DNA of 20,252 bases from Bacillota bacterium (GTDB lineage: Bacteria; Bacillota; Clostridia; Christensenellales; CAG-138): NCBI GenBank assembly GCA_016288175.1, contig JAEEYN010000051.1, positions 1-20,252 of the forward strand. The letters are read 5' to 3'. Positions 1 to 7,395 of this stretch are shown piece after piece. Every line of letters begins with the position of its first letter. Position 1 is the first letter of the stretch. The notes beneath the pieces are model-generated. The model worked only from the letters and a program-made list of their open reading frames with translations, did no database searches and had not been told where the DNA came from. The translations under genes were made by a program, and so were the position numbers.

Positions 1-1121
1 GCGCCGGTGGTGATCTCCACGCCGCGCCAGATGAGGTCGTAACCGAGGGCGGTGCCGTCCTCCTTGCGCATATGGTAGAACGCGCGCTTTGTGGAGGGAT
101 AGTCCACGACGAAGAGGAATTCATGGCCGTAGTGCTTTTTGACCCATTCGAAGCTCAGCTTCTCCGCGTCGGTGGTGAGATCGTTCTTTTCGCTGTCCGG
201 CACCGTGTAGCCGAACTCCTTTTCGAGAGCGTCGTAAAGATCCGCAAGCCGGACGACCGGGAAGGGCAGCGTGGGCACGATGACCTCGGTGCCGAAGGCT
301 TCCTTGATCTGCTCGCCGAATTTTTCCTTCACGACGCCGAGGGCGTAGGTCAGGATCTCCGCCTCGATCGCCATAACGTCCTCGTAGGAATCGATATAGC
401 TCATCTCGAGGTCGAAGCCGGTGAATTCGGTCGTGTGCTTGCTGGTGAAGGATTTCTCCGCGCGGAAGACGGGGCCGACCTCGAATATGCGCTCGAAGCC
501 CGAAGCCATCGCCATCTGCTTATAGAACTGCGGGCTCTGGGCGAGATACGCCTTGCGGTCGAAATACTTGACCTCGAAAACGTCCGCGCCGCTCTCGCTC
601 GCCGCGCCGATCAGCTTCGGACTGTGGATCTCGATGAAATCATGGTCGAGCAGGTATTGGCGCATCGCGTTGACGAGGCAGCTCTGCACCTTGAAGAGGA
701 GCTGGTTTTCGTCGGTGCGAAGATCGACCCAGCGGTAGTTGAGGCGCTGATCGATGAAGCTGCGCTCCACGGCCTGCTTTTTCTTCGTTGCGGGGATCTC
801 CTTGCGGACGATCGGCAGCGGATCGGCGACGGATTCAACCTTGATCGCGGTCGGGAGCAGCTCGATGCCGCCCATCTTGACGTATTCGTTCTCCATCACG
901 AGACCTTCGCAGCAGATGACGGAATCGGGCGTGATCTTCGCAAGCTCATCGAGGAGCTGCGGGCATTTTTCCTTTTCGACGGTGATCTGGAGCTTGCCTG
1001 TGATATCCTTCAGAACGATGAAGGCCATCGACTTGCCGTCGCGGAAATTTTCAACAAAGCCGCAGACCTTCGCGTTCTGCCCGACGGCGCTGCGGATATC
1101 TTTGATCATAGTTCTTTCCAT
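1..1121 (-). CDS. aspS: Aspartyl-tRNA synthetase, archaeal type (C-terminus beyond window)
   Basis: Class II synthetase that charges tRNA with aspartate in the cytoplasm; archaeal-type bacterial members often also charge tRNA(Asn) for later amidation by GatCAB. The 373 visible codons show an N-terminal OB-fold anticodon-binding domain (about residues 15-105), motif 1 around 155-170 (IEIHSPKL), the stretch AYLAQSPQFYKQM at 191-203, and motif 2 with FRAEKSFTSKH at 220-229. The visible end (YDLIWRGVEITTG) belongs to the aspartate site, so roughly the last 55 residues of a usual 430-residue protein, including motif 3, are missing beyond base 1. The lack of the large GAD insertion of the ordinary bacterial enzyme supports the archaeal type. 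The start at 1121 is chosen because GGAGG lies 8 bases upstream; a Met four codons later has no better site. It has its own promoter. Discriminating or non-discriminating charging cannot be decided from the sequence. Confidence 0.93.
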   Translation of the reverse strand, partial: MERTMIKDIRSAVGQNAKVCGFVENFRDGKSMAFIVLKDITGKLQITVEKEKCPQLLDELAKITPDSVICCEGLVMENEYVKMGGIELLPTAIKVESVADPLPIVRKEIPATKKKQAVERSFIDQRLNYRWVDLRTDENQLLFKVQSCLVNAMRQYLLDHDFIEIHSPKLIGAASESGADVFEVKYFDRKAYLAQSPQFYKQMAMASGFERIFEVGPVFRAEKSFTSKHTTEFTGFDLEMSYIDSYEDVMAIEAEILTYALGVVKEKFGEQIKEAFGTEVIVPTLPFPVVRLADLYDALEKEFGYTVPDSEKNDLTTDAEKLSFEWVKKHYGHEFLFVVDYPSTKRAFYHMRKEDGTALGYDLIWRGVEITTG

Positions 1122-1183
1122 AGTTCTTCCTCCGTGTGATCGGGCGGAACGCGATCGTCCCTCTCCCTGAATTTAACATTATT

Positions 1184-1211
1184 ATTATACACTCCTGACC
1201 GACAAAATCAA
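1184..1211 (-). promoter_or_regulatory. Promoter of aspS
   Basis: On the minus strand a -35 box TTGATT (1206-1211) and a perfect -10 box TATAAT (1184-1189) are separated by 16 bases. Transcription would start near 1177, giving a leader of about 55 bases before aspS, too short for a T-box riboswitch. The 115-base gap between aspS and the HAAS gene holds nothing else clear. Confidence 0.7.
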
Positions 1212-1236
1212 GAAAAAAGTTTGCGAAATATGCGGA

Positions 1237-2118
1237 TCAATCGCCGGAGCATTCTCCGATGAATTCTTTCCAGAGCGCAGGGTCACAGATGCAGGTCCTT
1301 GTCAGCACTGCACGACCGGTGTTATCGCTGCTTATTGAGCACGGTCCGCTTTCGCGTATCAGATAGATGCCGTCGCTTCCGTCTGAACCGGAAATGAAGA
1401 TTCTGATCATGCGCTCTCCGGCGGAAACGGAGGAGAGCTCCTGCCATGTCTTTTCGGAATCACTGTATTCCAACCTTTTGACGGCTGCAAGCAGCTCCTT
1501 CCACTGCTCCTTCGGGAAGTCTTTGTTCACCGTGTATTCGAAATCGTCCGGATCATCGCTCGGCTTTGCCGCGGTTATAAGCTTGATAGAAACGATCTCC
1601 TCCATATCTCCGGTGAAATCCAGAGTCTTCAGCCGGTCTTCGGGAGCCCGGCCGCCGGTTTTCAGGATAAAAGGCAGTATAACCAACGCGGCGCAGATAA
1701 GCGCGTATACCGCTACGGCTACGATTTTCCATTTCCCGCTCGTTCTCGGGAATACGATCAGAGAGAAAAGGGCGACGAGCAGCAGCACCCCCGCCGTGCA
1801 CCAGGCCCTCACCATATCGAAGTGTCTCATTGCAACTGCGACGATTATGCCCAGAGTAATGAGAGGGCAAAGCCATTGAGCGGTGCTGGGAAACTGCTTT
1901 TTCTCCACGCCGCAGGAGGAGGTCAGCTCGTCGATATCGCCGAGGGAGGCTTTGGCGGCCTCGAACGCTTCGGTCTCGCTCTTCCCCGCCGACAGTTCTT
2001 CATCATAACGCTCTGAAACGTTTTGCATGATCTCCGCGCGAAGGAGGTTCCTTTTGGCGGTCGGCTTATAGCGGGAAAACTCCTTTTTTACATGGCGTTC
2101 AAGCTTTTTCCGCATCAT
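1237..2118 (-). CDS. HAAS-domain (DUF1700-like) membrane protein, partner of PadR
   Basis: A 293-residue membrane protein of unknown biochemical role. Residues 1-70 form a helical HAAS-type domain (ERYDEELSAGK, then EAFEAAKASLGD), typical of proteins encoded directly after PadR repressors. Three hydrophobic segments follow at about 82-97, 105-123 and 131-152. The C-terminal 140 residues are soluble, acidic and probably extracytoplasmic; I do not recognise that domain. The start at 2118 (MMRKK) is preferred over a longer in-frame reading because GGGGAGGTGAGC sits just before the ATG and the upstream residues are low-complexity sequence overlapping padR. It overlaps the 3' end of padR by 20 bases, which suggests translational coupling. 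In related operons such proteins are thought to take part in envelope-stress or sigma-factor control; that is family knowledge, not shown here. Confidence 0.82.
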   Translation of the reverse strand: MMRKKLERHVKKEFSRYKPTAKRNLLRAEIMQNVSERYDEELSAGKSETEAFEAAKASLGDIDELTSSCGVEKKQFPSTAQWLCPLITLGIIVAVAMRHFDMVRAWCTAGVLLLVALFSLIVFPRTSGKWKIVAVAVYALICAALVILPFILKTGGRAPEDRLKTLDFTGDMEEIVSIKLITAAKPSDDPDDFEYTVNKDFPKEQWKELLAAVKRLEYSDSEKTWQELSSVSAGERMIRIFISGSDGSDGIYLIRESGPCSISSDNTGRAVLTRTCICDPALWKEFIGECSGD

Positions 2119-2452
2119 GCTCACCTCCCCTGTCAAGAAGCCTGTCGATGATCGTTTTGGTCTCGCGCCAGCTTTCGAGCCCTGAGCGATAGGCTTGTCT
2201 GCCCTTCTCCGTGATGCGGTAGTAGCGCCGCCTTGCTCCGCCCTCGCTTTCACCCCAATAGGATTCGATCAGCCAATCCGTTTCCATGCGGCGAAAGGCG
2301 GAATACAGCGTTGCCTCCTTGAGCTCATAGAGGCCGCCGGAGAGCACCCGAACCGCCTTGCCGATCTCGTAGCCGTAGCTGTCCCCTTCCATCAGGCGGG
2401 CAAGTATTATCGTTTCCGTATGTCCGCGGATCTCGTCCGATGAGATCGGCAT
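2099..2452 (-). CDS. PadR-family transcriptional repressor
   Basis: A small cytoplasmic DNA-binding regulator of 117 residues, normal for the compact PadR subfamily. The N-terminal winged helix-turn-helix is clear: TIILARLMEGDSYGYEIGKAV forms the first helices, LKEATLYSAFRRMETDWLI the recognition helix and wing entry, and GGARRRYYRITEKG the wing. A single C-terminal dimerisation helix follows (LESWRETKTIIDRLL). The start at 2452 (MPISSDEI) is chosen because AAAGGAGG lies 8 bases upstream; the longer reading frame would begin inside the promoter region. The gene is first in an operon with the HAAS membrane protein. A perfect inverted repeat overlaps its promoter, so it probably represses itself. 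The inducing ligand is unknown. Confidence 0.93.
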   Translation of the reverse strand: MPISSDEIRGHTETIILARLMEGDSYGYEIGKAVRVLSGGLYELKEATLYSAFRRMETDWLIESYWGESEGGARRRYYRITEKGRQAYRSGLESWRETKTIIDRLLDRGGEHDAEKA

Positions 2453-2482
2453 AACAACGCCTCCTTTGCTCCTTTTGTTTGC

Positions 2483-2511
2483 ATTATATAACAAAGTACC
2501 TCGCCTGTCAA
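2483..2511 (-). promoter_or_regulatory. Consensus promoter of the padR-HAAS operon
   Basis: On the minus strand a perfect -35 box TTGACA (2506-2511) and a perfect -10 box TATAAT (2483-2488) are 17 bases apart. The expected start is near 2476, giving a short leader of about 24 bases that already contains the padR Shine-Dalgarno sequence. Such a strong promoter implies tight repression. Confidence 0.88.
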
Positions 2512-2521
2512 GGTACTTTGT
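2491..2521. promoter_or_regulatory. Perfect 11-bp inverted repeat, probable PadR operator
   Basis: ACAAAGTACCT (2491-2501) and AGGTACTTTGT (2511-2521) are exact reverse complements separated by 9 bases. The repeat covers the -35 box and most of the spacer of the padR promoter, so a dimer bound here would block RNA polymerase. PadR repressors bind dyad operators of this kind. It is not a terminator, because no T-tract follows and the -10 box directly abuts it. Confidence 0.75.
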
Positions 2522-2575
2522 CTAGCAAATATTGATTTGGATGGAGCTTAAACAGTTCACCGGCAAGAACGCAAA

Positions 2576-2612
2576 CGCCGCGCATCCTTCTTTGGATACG
2601 CGGCGCTTTTTT
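2576..2612 (+). terminator. Terminator-like hairpin with no upstream plus-strand gene
   Basis: Arms at 2576-2587 and 2594-2605 pair over 12 positions with one C-A mismatch around the loop TTCTTT, followed by a T-tract at 2607-2612. It has the form of a plus-strand intrinsic terminator, yet it lies between two divergent genes, and no plus-strand gene or clear promoter precedes it. It may insulate the lipoprotein promoter at 2636, or end a short unannotated transcript. Confidence 0.5.
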
Positions 2613-2635
2613 ACCGTTTTCCCTGCGCGGCGCGA

Positions 2636-2664
2636 TTGACAAAAAAGGTCTTTCATGATATCCT
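2636..2664 (+). promoter_or_regulatory. Promoter of the repeat lipoprotein gene
   Basis: A perfect -35 box TTGACA (2636-2641), a 17-base spacer and a -10 box TATCCT (2659-2664, four of six consensus) point to a start near 2671 and an AT-rich leader of about 44 bases. Confidence 0.65.
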
Positions 2665-2714
2665 TTGTTCTACAAATTTTTAGTGTTTTACTATTAAAAC
2701 GAAAGGAAAACAAA

Positions 2715-3731
2715 ATGAAAAGGATACTCGCTTTTATGCTCGCGCTGAGCCTTATCCTCGGCCTGTGCGCCTGCGCTTCCACTTCCAAAACCGAGGCGAA
2801 GCCGACGGAGCAGACGGCCGATGCAACGCCCGCCCCGGGAACCGAACCGCCCGAAGGGCCGAACGATCCGACGCCCGCTCCGGGAACCGAGCCGCCCGAG
2901 GGGCCGAACGATCCGGACTACGAAGGCACTCCGGCCGAATTTGTCGGATCCTGGCAGTATGAAGACCGCGGCGGTTATATCAATATCTATGACGACTGGA
3001 TCTGGTCGCTCTATGATGAGGATTCCGAATGCGTCATGACCGGCGGCTGCCGACTGGAAGAGGGCTACGGGCTCGTGCTTGAAAACGGAGACGGTACGGA
3101 TTACGATTATCTTCAGCCGAACGGCGACGGGACCCTGTATAATTCATCGTTCACCATGCTTTACCCCTATGAGGAGCCCGATTTCCCGGGTGAGGATGAG
3201 GACATTCCCGAAGATTTCATCGGATCCTGGGTGAACGAAAGCAACGGCTGCTCGCTCATTATCGACGAATACGGCTCCTGGAGCGCCTACGATGAAGAGA
3301 ACGCGCTCGCGGCGTTCGGTACCTGCCGTTATGAAGCCGGTTATGGGCTCGTGCTCGAAAATTCCGACGGAACGGATTATGATTTCCTGCGGTTCGGCGA
3401 AGACGGCGTGCTGTATAACTCCTGTTCCGACATTCTGGTCCCGCAAACCCACTCCGAAGACGCCACTCCCGCAGAATACGCCGGGCCCTGGCATAACGAA
3501 GCTTCCGGCATTTACCTTTACATCTACGACGACATGACCTGGGCGACCTATGATGAGTACATCTGCTATCTCGATAGCGGCGCCTGCCGTTTGGAAGACG
3601 GTTACGGGCTCGTGCTCCAATATTCCGACGGAACGGATTATGATTTCCTGCGGTTCGGCGACGACGGCGTGCTGTATAACTGCATATACGACACGCTCAT
3701 CCGCTGCAGCGATTTCCTTTCCGAGGACTGA
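2715..3731 (+). CDS. Lipoprotein with three tandem ~78-residue beta-rich repeats
   Basis: A 338-residue predicted surface lipoprotein of unknown function. Residues 1-19 form a lipoprotein signal peptide ending in LCAC, with Cys20 as the lipidated residue. A 15-residue unit (TPAPGTEPPEGPNDP) is repeated exactly twice at 38-67 as a Pro-rich spacer. Three homologous modules follow at about 74-151, 166-243 and 253-330. Each starts with a G[SP]W-type motif, passes through an acidic DExxW strand region and ends with GYGLVL, then SDGTDYDFLRF and GVLYN. They are acidic, aromatic and probably all-beta, suggesting ligand binding rather than catalysis. The start is the Met before the signal peptide, with GAAAGGA about 8 bases upstream; the longer frame would begin inside the -35/-10 region. 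It is monocistronic, with its own promoter and terminator. I recognise no named family. Confidence 0.88.
   Translation: MKRILAFMLALSLILGLCACASTSKTEAKPTEQTADATPAPGTEPPEGPNDPTPAPGTEPPEGPNDPDYEGTPAEFVGSWQYEDRGGYINIYDDWIWSLYDEDSECVMTGGCRLEEGYGLVLENGDGTDYDYLQPNGDGTLYNSSFTMLYPYEEPDFPGEDEDIPEDFIGSWVNESNGCSLIIDEYGSWSAYDEENALAAFGTCRYEAGYGLVLENSDGTDYDFLRFGEDGVLYNSCSDILVPQTHSEDATPAEYAGPWHNEASGIYLYIYDDMTWATYDEYICYLDSGACRLEDGYGLVLQYSDGTDYDFLRFGDDGVLYNCIYDTLIRCSDFLSED
2826..2915 (+). repeat. Two 45-bp tandem copies encoding the Pro-rich spacer
   Basis: Bases 2826-2870 and 2871-2915 encode the same 15 residues and differ only at three synonymous third positions. This is a direct tandem duplication inside the lipoprotein gene, likely to vary in copy number by slippage. 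Confidence 0.95.
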
Positions 3732-3767
3732 CGGAACGGGTTTTCACAGCTTCTAAAACCGCATAAT

Positions 3768-3806
3768 AAAGACCGTGCTCCCGATCAAAGGAAGCACGGT
3801 CTTTTT
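3768..3806. terminator. Bidirectional terminator between the lipoprotein and hydA
   Basis: Arms AAAGACCGTGCT (3768-3779) and AGCACGGTCTTT (3793-3804) pair perfectly over 12 bp around a 13-base loop. Five T's (3802-3806) serve the plus strand and the A's at the left edge serve the minus strand. It sits between converging genes, ending the lipoprotein transcript and the hydrogenase operon, whose last stop codon is at 3824. Confidence 0.9.
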
Positions 3807-3823
3807 CTGCCTTCGGCTATTGA

Positions 3824-5572
3824 TTATTTCTTGTAGAGTTCCCTCTTCACGTAGTGGGTGTGAAGGAGCTCATGCGCCTTATGGGAGCCGGGCTCGCCGA
3901 GGAACTCCTTGTAGAGCTGCTGGACCTCGGGGTTCTCATGGGACTTGCGGAGGGTCATATTCGCATCCTCACCGTAGAGGCCTGCGGCGCGATCCGCGCG
4001 CAGATCGGTGAAGTTGCGGACGTAGCCGGGCTGATGGGGCTGACCGCCGCCGTTGACGCAGCCGCCGGGGCACGCCATGACTTCGATGAAGTGGTAGTTC
4101 TTCTCGCCGGAGCGGACCATGTCGAGGAGCTTAGAAGCGTTCTCGAGGCCGCTGGTGACGGCGACGTTGACGTCCATACCCGCAACGTGCACGGTGGCTT
4201 CCTTGATGGCCTCGGTGCCGCGGACAGCGTGGATGTCGAGGTTCTCAAGGGGCTTGCCTTCGAGGATCTCGTAAACGGTACGCAGAGCAGCTTCCATAAC
4301 GCCGCCGGTCGCGCCGAAGATGTGGCCCGCGCCGGACGCCATACCGAGGAACGGATCGCAGACTTCGTCGGGCAGCTCGGTGAACTTGATGCCGGACTTG
4401 CGGATCATCTTCGCGAGCTCACGGGTGGTGAGGGAAACGTCGATGGTGGGCAGGCCGTTGGTGGTCAGCTCATCGCGGGATGCTTCGAACTTCTTCGCGG
4501 TGCAGGGCATGATGGAAACGACGACGATATCCTTCGGGTCGATGCCGGCCTTCTCCGCGTAATAGGTCTTGACGAGAGCGCCGAACATACCCTGCGGGCT
4601 GCGGCAGGAGGACAGATTCTCGATGAAATCGGGATAGTAGGTTTCGCAGAACTTGATCCAGCCGGGCGAGCAGGAGGTGATCAGCGGGAGCTTGCCGCCG
4701 TTCTGTACGCGATGGATGAACTCGGTGCCTTCCTCCATGATGGTGACGTCAGCGGCGTTGTCCACGTCGAATACGCGGTCGAAGCCGAGGCGCTTGAGGG
4801 CGGCGATCATCTTGCCCTCGACGTTGGTGCCGATCGGCATGCCGAACTCTTCGCCGAGCTGTACGCGGACGGAGGGAGCGGGACCGACGACAACGTGCTT
4901 GGTGGGATCAGCAAGCGCGTCCCATACCTTCTGGGTGTCGTCGCGCTCCTGAAGAGCACCGGTGGGGCAAACGGCGATGCACTGGCCGCAGTGGATGCAG
5001 CTGGTTTCCGCAAGACCCATCTCGAAAGCGGATGCGATGTGGGTCTTGAAACCGCGCCTGTTGGGGCCGATGACGGAAGCATGCTGGTTGTATTTGCAGA
5101 CGGCGACGCAGCGGCGGCAGAGGATGCACTTGCTGTTATCGCGGATGAGGTGGATCGCGGAATCGTCAATATCGGGCTTCAGCTCTTCGCCGAACTGATA
5201 CTTGTGAGGATCGCACTCATATTCCTGGGCAAGGGTCTGCAGCTCGCAGTTGGTGCTGCGGACGCAGCCGAGGCAGTCCATCCTGTGGTTGGAGAGCAGC
5301 AGCTCAAGGGTCTTTTTGCGGGAATCGCGAAGCTTGGGGGTGTTGGTCTGGACCTCCATGCCCTCCGCGACCTGCTGAAGACATGCGACGGGGTTGCTCC
5401 TTGCGCCCTTGACCTCGACGACGCAGACACGGCAGGCGCCGATCGCGTTGACGTCCTTGAGGTAGCAAAGGGTGGGGATGCGGATGCCGGCCTGTTCAGC
5501 TGCCTGCAGAATGGTGTAATTCGCAGGAACCTGAATGTCCATGCCGTTAATCTTCATGTTGATCATATCCAT
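3824..5572 (-). CDS. hydA: [FeFe] hydrogenase catalytic subunit, bifurcating HydABC/Hnd type
   Basis: Catalytic subunit of a cytoplasmic multimeric hydrogenase that evolves or consumes H2 with NADH and ferredoxin as partners. The 582 residues hold an N-terminal [2Fe-2S] domain (Cys36, 47, 50, 64), a His-Cys3 [4Fe-4S] site (His96, Cys100, 103, 109), two [4Fe-4S] sites (Cys149/152/155/159 and Cys192/195/198/202), then the H-cluster domain: L1 TSCSPGW at 299-305, L2 MPCTAKKFE at 356-363, and L3 with Cys501 and Cys505 in VMACPGGCVNGGGQP. The C-terminal small-subunit-like tail (HKAHELLHTHY) is present, so the protein is full length. L1 has Ser302 where most enzymes have a second Cys. The start at 5572 has AAGGAG about 9 bases upstream. 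It lies 11 bases after hydB and is the last gene of the operon. Maturases HydEFG are not in this window. Confidence 0.96.
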   Translation of the reverse strand: MDMINMKINGMDIQVPANYTILQAAEQAGIRIPTLCYLKDVNAIGACRVCVVEVKGARSNPVACLQQVAEGMEVQTNTPKLRDSRKKTLELLLSNHRMDCLGCVRSTNCELQTLAQEYECDPHKYQFGEELKPDIDDSAIHLIRDNSKCILCRRCVAVCKYNQHASVIGPNRRGFKTHIASAFEMGLAETSCIHCGQCIAVCPTGALQERDDTQKVWDALADPTKHVVVGPAPSVRVQLGEEFGMPIGTNVEGKMIAALKRLGFDRVFDVDNAADVTIMEEGTEFIHRVQNGGKLPLITSCSPGWIKFCETYYPDFIENLSSCRSPQGMFGALVKTYYAEKAGIDPKDIVVVSIMPCTAKKFEASRDELTTNGLPTIDVSLTTRELAKMIRKSGIKFTELPDEVCDPFLGMASGAGHIFGATGGVMEAALRTVYEILEGKPLENLDIHAVRGTEAIKEATVHVAGMDVNVAVTSGLENASKLLDMVRSGEKNYHFIEVMACPGGCVNGGGQPHQPGYVRNFTDLRADRAAGLYGEDANMTLRKSHENPEVQQLYKEFLGEPGSHKAHELLHTHYVKRELYKK

Positions 5573-5583
5573 ATCGGTTCTCC

Positions 5584-7377
5584 TTATTTCTTGACGATTG
5601 CGTTGAACTTACAGGTCTCGATGCAGGCGCCGCACTTGATGCACTTGTTGGTGTCGATCGTATGGGGCTCCTTGACCTTTCCGGAAATAGCGCCGACGGG
5701 GCACTTGCGCGCGCAGGCGGTGCAGCCGCGGCATACATCGGGCTGGATGTAGTAGCGCATCAGCTTCTTGCAGACGCCGGCGGGGCAGCGCTTTTCGACG
5801 ACGTGGGCCTCGTACTCATCACGGAAATACTTCAGAGTGGAGAGAACGGGGTTCGGAGCGGTCTGACCCAGAGCGCAGAGGGAGTTGGCCTTGATGTAGT
5901 TGCAGAGCTCTTCGAGCTTGTCGAGATCCTCGAGAGTGCCGTTGCCTTCGGTGATCTTGTTGAGCAGCTCAAGAAGCCTCCTCGTGCCGATACGGCAGGG
6001 GGTGCACTTGCCGCAGCTCTCGTCGACGGTGAAGTCGAGGAAGAAGCGCGCGAAGTCGACCATACAGGTGGAATCGTCGGTAACGATCATACCGCCGGAA
6101 CCCATCATGGCGCCGATGCGGGTCAGGTTGCCGTAATCGATCGGGGTATCGAGCAGGGATGCCGGGATGCAGCCGCCGGAAGGACCGCCGGTCTGAACGG
6201 CCTTGAACTTCCTGCCGTTGGGGATGCCGCCGCCGATGTCATAGATGATGTGGCGCAGGGTCGTGCCGAGAGGGATCTCAACAAGACCGGTGTTGTTGAT
6301 CGCGCCGCCGAGAGCGAAGACCTTGGTTCCCCTTGAATCCTCGGTGCCCATGGAGGCGAACCAATCGGCGCCTTTCATGATGATCTGAGGAATGTTGGCC
6401 AGGGTCTCAACGTTGTTGATGATGGTCGGCTTGCCGAACAGACCCTTGTTCGCCGGGAACGGAGGCTTGTTGCGGGGCTCGCCGCGGTTGCCTTCGATGG
6501 AGGTCAGAAGCGCGGTCTCTTCGCCGCAGACGAACGCGCCTGCGCCGAGGCGGACGTCGACGTCGAAATTGAAGCCGGTGCCGAAGATATCGTTGCCGAG
6601 CAGGCCGTATTCACGGGCCTGGCCGATCGCGACCTCGAGGCGGTGAACGGCGATGGGGTACTCAGCGCGGACGTAGATGTAACCCTTGCTTGCGCCGATC
6701 GCGTAACCGGCGATCGCCATAGCTTCGAGGACGGCGTGGGGGTCGCCCTCGAGGACGGAACGGTCCATGAACGCGCCGGGGTCGCCCTCGTCCGCGTTAC
6801 ATACGACGTACTTCTGGTCCGCAACGTTGCCGGCTGCGAACTGCCACTTCATGCCGGTGGGGAAGCCTGCGCCGCCGCGGCCGCGCAGACCGGATTTCTT
6901 CATAACGTCGATGACTTCCTGGGGAGTCATCTCGGTGAGGACCTTACCGAGGGCCTGATAGCCGTCCATCGCGATGTACTCTTCGATGTTCTCGGGGTCG
7001 ATAACGCCGCAGTTGCGCAGAGCGACGCGGAGCTGGGTCTTGTAGAAGTTGGTCTCGCCGAGAGCGGGAACGTCCTCCATCTTGAGGCCCTCGGTCTCTT
7101 TGTAGACCAGGCGCTCTACGATACGGCCCTTGAGCAGATGCTCTTCGGCGATGTCCGTGACGTCCTCTACCTTAACGTGGCTGTAGAAGGTGCCCTCGGG
7201 GTAGACGATCATGACCGGGCCGAGTGCGCAGAGACCGAAGCAGCCGGTGCGGACGATCTTGATCTCATCGGTAAGGCCGAGCCTGTCGATTTCCTTCTGA
7301 AGCTTTTCGCCGATGGCCTGGCTGCCGCCGCTGGTACAACCGGTACCGCCGCAAATCAAAACGTGTGAGCGAATCAT
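5584..7377 (-). CDS. hydB: Hydrogenase NADH/FMN subunit (NuoF-like)
   Basis: Flavin subunit that exchanges electrons with NAD(H) and is the proposed bifurcation site in HydABC enzymes. Residues 1-95 form a thioredoxin-like [2Fe-2S] domain (Cys9, 14, 46, 50). The NuoF core follows: the Gly-rich NADH/FMN motif GLRGRGGAGFPTG at 163-175, the acidic stretch NADEGDPGAF at 194-203, and the [4Fe-4S] site ESCGKCTPCRIGT with Cys455, 458, 461 and 501. The C-terminus carries two ferredoxin-type [4Fe-4S] motifs (Cys549/552/555/559 and Cys579/582/585/589), and a further CPAGVC pair at 531-536. At 597 residues it has the full architecture of bifurcating HydB/HndC. The start at 7377 has GGAGGAGA about 11 bases upstream. 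It is followed after 11 bases by hydA and preceded by the HndB-like gene. Confidence 0.96.
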   Translation of the reverse strand: MIRSHVLICGGTGCTSGGSQAIGEKLQKEIDRLGLTDEIKIVRTGCFGLCALGPVMIVYPEGTFYSHVKVEDVTDIAEEHLLKGRIVERLVYKETEGLKMEDVPALGETNFYKTQLRVALRNCGVIDPENIEEYIAMDGYQALGKVLTEMTPQEVIDVMKKSGLRGRGGAGFPTGMKWQFAAGNVADQKYVVCNADEGDPGAFMDRSVLEGDPHAVLEAMAIAGYAIGASKGYIYVRAEYPIAVHRLEVAIGQAREYGLLGNDIFGTGFNFDVDVRLGAGAFVCGEETALLTSIEGNRGEPRNKPPFPANKGLFGKPTIINNVETLANIPQIIMKGADWFASMGTEDSRGTKVFALGGAINNTGLVEIPLGTTLRHIIYDIGGGIPNGRKFKAVQTGGPSGGCIPASLLDTPIDYGNLTRIGAMMGSGGMIVTDDSTCMVDFARFFLDFTVDESCGKCTPCRIGTRRLLELLNKITEGNGTLEDLDKLEELCNYIKANSLCALGQTAPNPVLSTLKYFRDEYEAHVVEKRCPAGVCKKLMRYYIQPDVCRGCTACARKCPVGAISGKVKEPHTIDTNKCIKCGACIETCKFNAIVKK

Positions 7378-7395
7378 ATTACTTTCTCTCCTCCA

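Noticed and set aside
72..1139. A 355-codon plus-strand open frame opposite aspS
   Set aside because: Shadow of aspS; no Shine-Dalgarno and no domain signature.
1206..1236. Possible terminator after the HAAS gene
   Set aside because: A T-tract is present on the minus strand, but no stable stem precedes it.
2522..2788. An 88-codon minus-strand open frame between padR and the lipoprotein
   Set aside because: It crosses the hairpin, the lipoprotein promoter and the signal peptide coding region, and shows no plausible protein features.
3854..5752. A 632-codon plus-strand open frame opposite hydA
   Set aside because: It is antisense to a gene with all hydrogenase motifs, has low-complexity Ala/Asp/Gly/Val composition and no ribosome binding site; GC-rich third positions in hydA create it.
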